From Thiobacillus denitrificans (lineage in GTDB: Bacteria > Pseudomonadota > Gammaproteobacteria > Burkholderiales > Thiobacillaceae): a stretch of DNA of 37,470 nt. Where the stretch lies: assembly GCA_020725005.1 (NCBI GenBank), contig DYFW01000012.1, positions 1-37,470 on the forward strand, in the 5' to 3' direction. The position numbers were made by a program, and so were the translations under genes. Positions 34,202-37,470 of the stretch are shown one piece after another. Within the stretch, counting starts at the first letter, position 1, and each line of letters begins with the position of its first letter. The notes under the pieces are model-generated. The model did no database searches. It saw only the letters and a program-made list of their open reading frames with translations, and was not told where the DNA came from.

Positions 34202-35277
34202 TTCTCCAGATCAGCGAGCGTGGCCTTCTCGTGGGACGCCTTGGCCGCGCCTTTCTTGACCCGGTTGGCGACGCTCACCGCCACGCCCGCGGCTGCCCCT
34301 GCCACCGCGGCCGCGCCGCCCAACTTTAGCGGGTCGGCCGGCATCGACAGCGCCTTGTAGAAGCTGCCGCCGTCCCAGAAGTCGGGTTCCGAGCAGCCGA
34401 GGCAGCCGTGGCCCGATTCCACCGGCCACGAGGTGCCGCCGTTCCACTTCACCGTGGCGCAGGCGTTGTACGTCACCGGGCCCTTGCAACCGAGTTCGAA
34501 CAGGCACCAGCCGCGGCGTGCGCCTTCGTCGTCGAAGGTCTTGGCGAACTTGCCCTGGTCATAGAACGGCCGGCGGTAGCAGCGGTCGTGGATGGTCTCG
34601 CCGAAGAAGGCCTTGGGCCGGCCCTTGGCGTCGAGTTCGGGCAGCGCGCCGAAGGTGAGGTAATGCGCGAGCACGCCGGTCATCACCACCGGAATCGGCG
34701 GGCAGCCGGGAATGTTGACGATGGGCTTGTCCTTGACGAGGTCGGACACCGACACCGCGCCGGTCGGGTTCGGGTTGGCCTTGGGAATGCCGCCGTAGGA
34801 GGCGCACGAACCCATGGCGACGATGGCCGCCGCACCGGAAGCTGTCTCCTTGAGCAGGTCCACGTTGGAGCGACCGGCGATACAGGAATAGGCGCCGTTC
34901 ATGCCCAGCGGGATCGAGCCGTCGACGATCAGCAGGTATTTGCCATGGTTGGACTTCATCGTCGCATGCAGCGCTTCCTCGGCCTGGTGACCGGCCGCCG
35001 CCATGAGGGTTTCCTGGTAGTCGAGCGAGATCAGGTCGAAGATCATGCCCTCGATGCTGGGCGAGTGTGACCGCGTGATCGATTCGGTGCAGCCTGTGCA
35101 TTCCTGGAACGGCAGCCAGATCACCGACGGCCGTCGGGCTGTTGCCATTGCCTCGGCCATCGCCCGCCCCGCCGAAGGCGGCAGCGCCATCATCGACGCC
35201 AGCATGGCGCAGTACTTGAGGAAGGCGCGGCGGGTGATGCCCTGCCGCGCCAGAGAATCGATCAGAGATCCCTGCAT
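34198..35277 (-). CDS. hynS: HynS, [NiFe] hydrogenase small subunit
   Basis: A 359-aa subunit with three Fe-S clusters that carry electrons away from the active site. A Tat signal (ITRRAFLKYCAMLASMMALP) exports the HynSL dimer. Proximal-cluster ligands: ECTGC, GSCASYGG, IPGCPPIP. Distal and medial ligands: HDRC, GWCLFELGC and NACATVKW with HGCLGC. The C-terminus has an Ala/Gly-rich hydrophobic segment (about 312-332) that may anchor it. It overlaps the hupH-like gene by 16 bp at the 5' end and isp1 by 4 bp at the 3' end. The operon order is hynD, hupH-like, hynS, isp1, isp2, hynL, hupE. Confidence 0.97.
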   Translation of the reverse strand: MQGSLIDSLARQGITRRAFLKYCAMLASMMALPPSAGRAMAEAMATARRPSVIWLPFQECTGCTESITRSHSPSIEGMIFDLISLDYQETLMAAAGHQAEEALHATMKSNHGKYLLIVDGSIPLGMNGAYSCIAGRSNVDLLKETASGAAAIVAMGSCASYGGIPKANPNPTGAVSVSDLVKDKPIVNIPGCPPIPVVMTGVLAHYLTFGALPELDAKGRPKAFFGETIHDRCYRRPFYDQGKFAKTFDDEGARRGWCLFELGCKGPVTYNACATVKWNGGTSWPVESGHGCLGCSEPDFWDGGSFYKALSMPADPLKLGGAAAVAGAAAGVAVSVANRVKKGAAKASHEKATLADLEK

Positions 35278-35729
35278 GATGCTGCCTCCTCGTCGTATGG
35301 AGCCGTGCTCCGTGCGCTTGGGTTTTCGCTCATCAATGACTCAAGATAGGCGGATCCGATTCTGATGTCCTCGACCTGCGCCCTCACCAGCTCGGGCACG
35401 AAAGCCACCTCGAGGAACTGCGCGACCACAGCGCCCTGTTCATTGCGATGCGTCACCCACCACACGCCCGGACACGCCGTCTCGTCGAGCGACGACTCGC
35501 CGTTGGCGTCGAGCGTGACGCGCACCTCGCCCTGCCCCAGCGTGTCGCGCAGCCAGTCGAGGTCGGCCGGGGTCAGCGGCAGGGCGGTGAGGTCGATCGA
35601 AGACGGCTCGGCGTCGCTGAGCAGGCGTCGCACGCCGGTGAGGAGTTCGCGCAGGAGTGGCGGCGCGTTGCCACTGAGCCCGCCCTCGCCGGCATTCACG
35701 ACATGAACCGGAATGGCGTCAAGCGACAT
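35262..35729 (-). CDS. hupH: HupH/HyaF-like hydrogenase expression/formation protein
   Basis: A 155-aa cytosolic protein that matches the C-terminal HupH domain: GVWWVTHRNEQGAVVAQFLE, then EVAFVPELVRAQVEDIRIG. Full-length HupH/HyaF proteins are about 280 aa, so this is a single-domain form. Such proteins help in maturation of the hydrogenase small subunit. The ATG at 35729 gives the best start; a GTG at 35741 is possible. It overlaps hynD at the 5' side by 11 bp and hynS at the 3' side by 16 bp, so it is translated with them. Confidence 0.85.
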   Translation of the reverse strand: MSLDAIPVHVVNAGEGGLSGNAPPLLRELLTGVRRLLSDAEPSSIDLTALPLTPADLDWLRDTLGQGEVRVTLDANGESSLDETACPGVWWVTHRNEQGAVVAQFLEVAFVPELVRAQVEDIRIGSAYLESLMSENPSARSTAPYDEEAASCRDL

Positions 35730-36192
35730 GGTTCCAGGCACGGATCTGCTCGACGATGGCGTCGCAGACGGGGGGAATCGCGGCGGCGACGGCGGGGGTC
35801 AGCTGTTCGCCCCAGTCGACGACCTGCGGGCGGATCGCGACCAGCGCGCGCTTCTCGGGCCAGTGTCCGGTGAGCAGGGCAATCGCGCGCAGGTCGGTGA
35901 GGCCGACCTCGTGAACCGAGGCCTTGCGATGACTCATCAGGAAGGCGTCCATGGCGTCGCCCTCGAGCAGGGCCCACTCGCCAGCGCGGGATTTGATATT
36001 GGCAGCGTCGACGACGATCAGCGCGTCGGCGTCCTCGATCGGTCCCGCCAGGGTGAACGACAGCGTGCCGCCGTCGAGCAGGGTCACGTCCTCGCGCCGG
36101 CCCAGTTCGGGTTCGAGTGCCTGGAGGACATGTACCCCCACCCCCTCGTCGGTAAGCAGGGTATTGCCGATGCCGAGCACGAGCGTTTTCAT
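35719..36192 (-). CDS. hynD: HynD, hydrogenase maturation protease
   Basis: A 157-aa endopeptidase (HybD/HupD family) that cleaves the C-terminal extension of HynL after Ni insertion. The N-terminal motif KTLVLGIGNTLLTDEGVGVH contains the Glu metal ligand; the Asp in ALIVVDAA and the His in ASVHEVGLTD complete the nickel-sensing site. Start: ATG at 36192; a TTG at 36201 is possible. The Shine-Dalgarno is poor. It is first in the minus-strand hyn operon and divergent from hypC. Confidence 0.93.
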   Translation of the reverse strand: MKTLVLGIGNTLLTDEGVGVHVLQALEPELGRREDVTLLDGGTLSFTLAGPIEDADALIVVDAANIKSRAGEWALLEGDAMDAFLMSHRKASVHEVGLTDLRAIALLTGHWPEKRALVAIRPQVVDWGEQLTPAVAAAIPPVCDAIVEQIRAWNHVA

Positions 36193-36307
36193 TGTCTGCA
36201 ATGTAGCAATGGCCTATTCGGATAACAACCGACCGAATCGCTCAAGTTTCATTTTTCGTCACGATTTCATGACAGGCAGTGGAAAGACACCGCGCCGGCG
36301 ATCGGCC

Positions 36308-36313
36308 TATACT
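36308..36313 (+). promoter_or_regulatory. Putative -10 box of the hypCAB operon
   Basis: TATACT, 30 bases before the hypC ATG, in the context GCCTATACTG, which also precedes putA. No clear -35. The 151-bp intergenic region also contains the hyn operon promoter on the other strand, which I could not locate. Confidence 0.4.
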
Positions 36314-36343
36314 GACAGTCGTACTTGTTCCGGATCGACGCGC

Positions 36344-36574
36344 ATGTGCCTTGCCATCCCCATGCAGATCGAAGCCATCGATGGCTTCACCGCGCGCTGC
36401 CAAGCCAAGGGCGTGTGGCGCGACGTCAGCCTGTTCATGATGCAGGACGCGCTGCCCGCAGTCGGCGATTTCGTCATGGTCCACGTCGGCTACGCGATCC
36501 AGAAGGTGAGCGAAGCCGACGCGCGCACCTCGTGGGATCTGCTCGACCAGATCCTGGAGGAAAGCCGTGCATGA
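36344..36574 (+). CDS. hypC: HypC, hydrogenase maturation chaperone
   Basis: A 76-aa protein beginning MCLAIPMQIEAI, with the essential Cys2 that binds the Fe(CN)2CO precursor and the large subunit. The middle VGDFVMVHVGYAIQKV is typical of HypC/HupF. Its 3' end overlaps hypA by 8 bp. It works with HypD, which is not in the window. The start at 36344 is fixed by the required Met-Cys. Confidence 0.96.
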   Translation: MCLAIPMQIEAIDGFTARCQAKGVWRDVSLFMMQDALPAVGDFVMVHVGYAIQKVSEADARTSWDLLDQILEESRA

Positions 36575-36953
36575 ACTCGCCGTGGCGCAGGCGCTGGTCG
36601 AACAGGTGGACGGCGTGATCCGCCAGCACCATGCGTCTTCCGCTTCCCGCATCCGCGTGTGCATCGGCCCGCTCGCCGGCGTCGTGCCTGAACTCTTGGC
36701 CAGCGCCTTCCCGCTCGCCGCCGCCGGGCACGCCATGGAACACGCCACGCTCGACCTCGTTGCCGCGCCGATCACCGTGCGTTGCCGGAGCTGCGGCGAA
36801 GTAACCGAAGCCGCGATGAACCGCCTCGTCTGCGGCGCCTGCGGCGACTGGCACACCCAGTTGATCTCCGGCGACGAACTCCTGCTCGAAAGCGTCGAGC
36901 TGACCATCGACCCCCCTCACGCCGCCCGCCTCTCCCCTCACCGAAATGTGTGA
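36567..36953 (+). CDS. hypA: HypA, nickel-insertion accessory protein
   Basis: A 128-aa protein with the N-terminal MHE nickel-binding motif (MHELAVAQALVEQV) and zinc-binding cysteine pairs CRSC and CGAC. It delivers nickel to the large subunit with HypB. It overlaps hypC by 8 bp upstream and hypB by 8 bp downstream, so the three are coupled. The region after GDELLLESVEL is a short tail. Confidence 0.96.
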   Translation: MHELAVAQALVEQVDGVIRQHHASSASRIRVCIGPLAGVVPELLASAFPLAAAGHAMEHATLDLVAAPITVRCRSCGEVTEAAMNRLVCGACGDWHTQLISGDELLLESVELTIDPPHAARLSPHRNV

Positions 36954-37470
36954 CACCTGCGGCTGCAACCTCACCCCCGGCAACCAGCACCTCGCGTTCA
37001 AGCCTGTCGCCCAGGGCGCAACCGCGGTATCGGTGCTCAAGGGCCTGCTGCAGAAGAACGACGACCAGGCTGCGCACAACCGCGCGCATTTCGACCGTCG
37101 CGGCATCCTCGCGATCAACCTGATGTCGTCGCCCGGCGCCGGCAAGACCGCGCTCCTGGAGGCCACGCTCGCCGCGCTGAAGGACGAATTCACCTGTGCC
37201 GTGATCGAGGGGGATCTGGAAACCGAGAACGACGCCCTGCGCATTCGCGCGCTCGGGATTGCGGCGCACCAGATCGTTACCGGCACCGCGTGCCACCTCG
37301 ACGCGCACCTGGTGCACGATGCACTGCATCACATGGCGCTCGACGGCGTCGATATCCTGTTCATCGAGAACGTCGGCAACCTCGTGTGCCCGGCGAGCTT
37401 CGACCTTGGCCAGCATCTCAACGTCACCCTGCTCTCGGTCACCGAGGGCGACGACAAGCCGGCCAAGTAC
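36946..37470 (+). CDS. hypB: HypB, nickel-binding GTPase (partial, C-terminus off window)
   Basis: 175 codons are visible. The N-terminus MCDTCGC is the high-affinity Ni-binding CxxCGC motif. The GTPase P-loop is SSPGAGKTALLE, and further elements are IEGDLETENDALRI and FIENVGNLVCP. It powers nickel insertion with HypA. No His-rich nickel-storage stretch follows the N-terminal motif. It overlaps hypA by 8 bp and runs past the window end. Confidence 0.96.
   Translation, partial: MCDTCGCNLTPGNQHLAFKPVAQGATAVSVLKGLLQKNDDQAAHNRAHFDRRGILAINLMSSPGAGKTALLEATLAALKDEFTCAVIEGDLETENDALRIRALGIAAHQIVTGTACHLDAHLVHDALHHMALDGVDILFIENVGNLVCPASFDLGQHLNVTLLSVTEGDDKPAKY

Overview
The window is GC-rich, densely coding DNA from the chromosome of a sulfur-oxidising, hydrogen-oxidising betaproteobacterium. 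A Thiobacillus-like chemolithoautotroph is the best guess, inferred from gene content: AprMBA adenylylsulfate reductase, an oxidative-type DsrA, a rhodanese/persulfide dioxygenase-like fusion, flavocytochrome c remnants, sulfide:quinone oxidoreductase and an Isp-type [NiFe] hydrogenase. No rRNA, tRNA, CRISPR array or transposase gene was seen.

Layout. 1-2500: suf Fe-S assembly operon (Rrf2 regulator, sufB, sufC cut by the window edge) on the minus strand. 2611-3369: two small envelope genes. 3403-3726: two abutting MITE-like palindromic repeats. 3820-6678: bifunctional putA. 6742-13185: a sulfur block with a rhodanese/MBL fusion and an orphan dsrA on the minus strand, and a CHRD-like secreted protein and aprMBA on the plus strand. 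13304-15022: a PAS-GGDEF diguanylate cyclase. 15078-15237: an inverted second copy of the first MITE.

15362-17007: a 1.6-kb element bounded by a degenerate dif-like site on the left and a near-perfect proteobacterial dif on the right. It carries a VC1465/XafT-family (HTH + DUF3653) gene in a three-gene operon. This looks like a very small integrative element exploiting host XerCD, related in strategy to the Vibrio TLC satellite phage. It also places the window at the chromosome terminus.

17234-26331: a Tat-exported transglutaminase-like protein; a sigma-54 activator divergent from cydP-cydA with a canonical -24/-12 promoter and an upstream inverted repeat; a cydB 5' fragment fused out of frame to an fccB 3' fragment; fccA; a ZIP transporter; a DUF3817 protein; a broken truncated-haemoglobin gene; and sqr. 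26431-29588: a translationally coupled periplasmic binding protein and PAS-GGDEF-EAL protein. 29666-36192 (minus): the group 1e-type hydrogenase operon hynD, hupH-like, hynS, isp1, isp2, hynL, then hupE, with a third palindromic repeat between isp1 and isp2. 36344-37470 (plus): hypC, hypA and hypB (cut by the window end).

How it fits together: sulfide enters through SQR (and formerly FccAB), persulfide and sulfite metabolism involve the MBL fusion and AprMBA, H2 oxidation feeds electrons through HynSL-Isp1-Isp2, and cytochrome bd would be the high-affinity oxidase. However, cydB and fccB are both broken here, either by a real deletion or by an assembly join.
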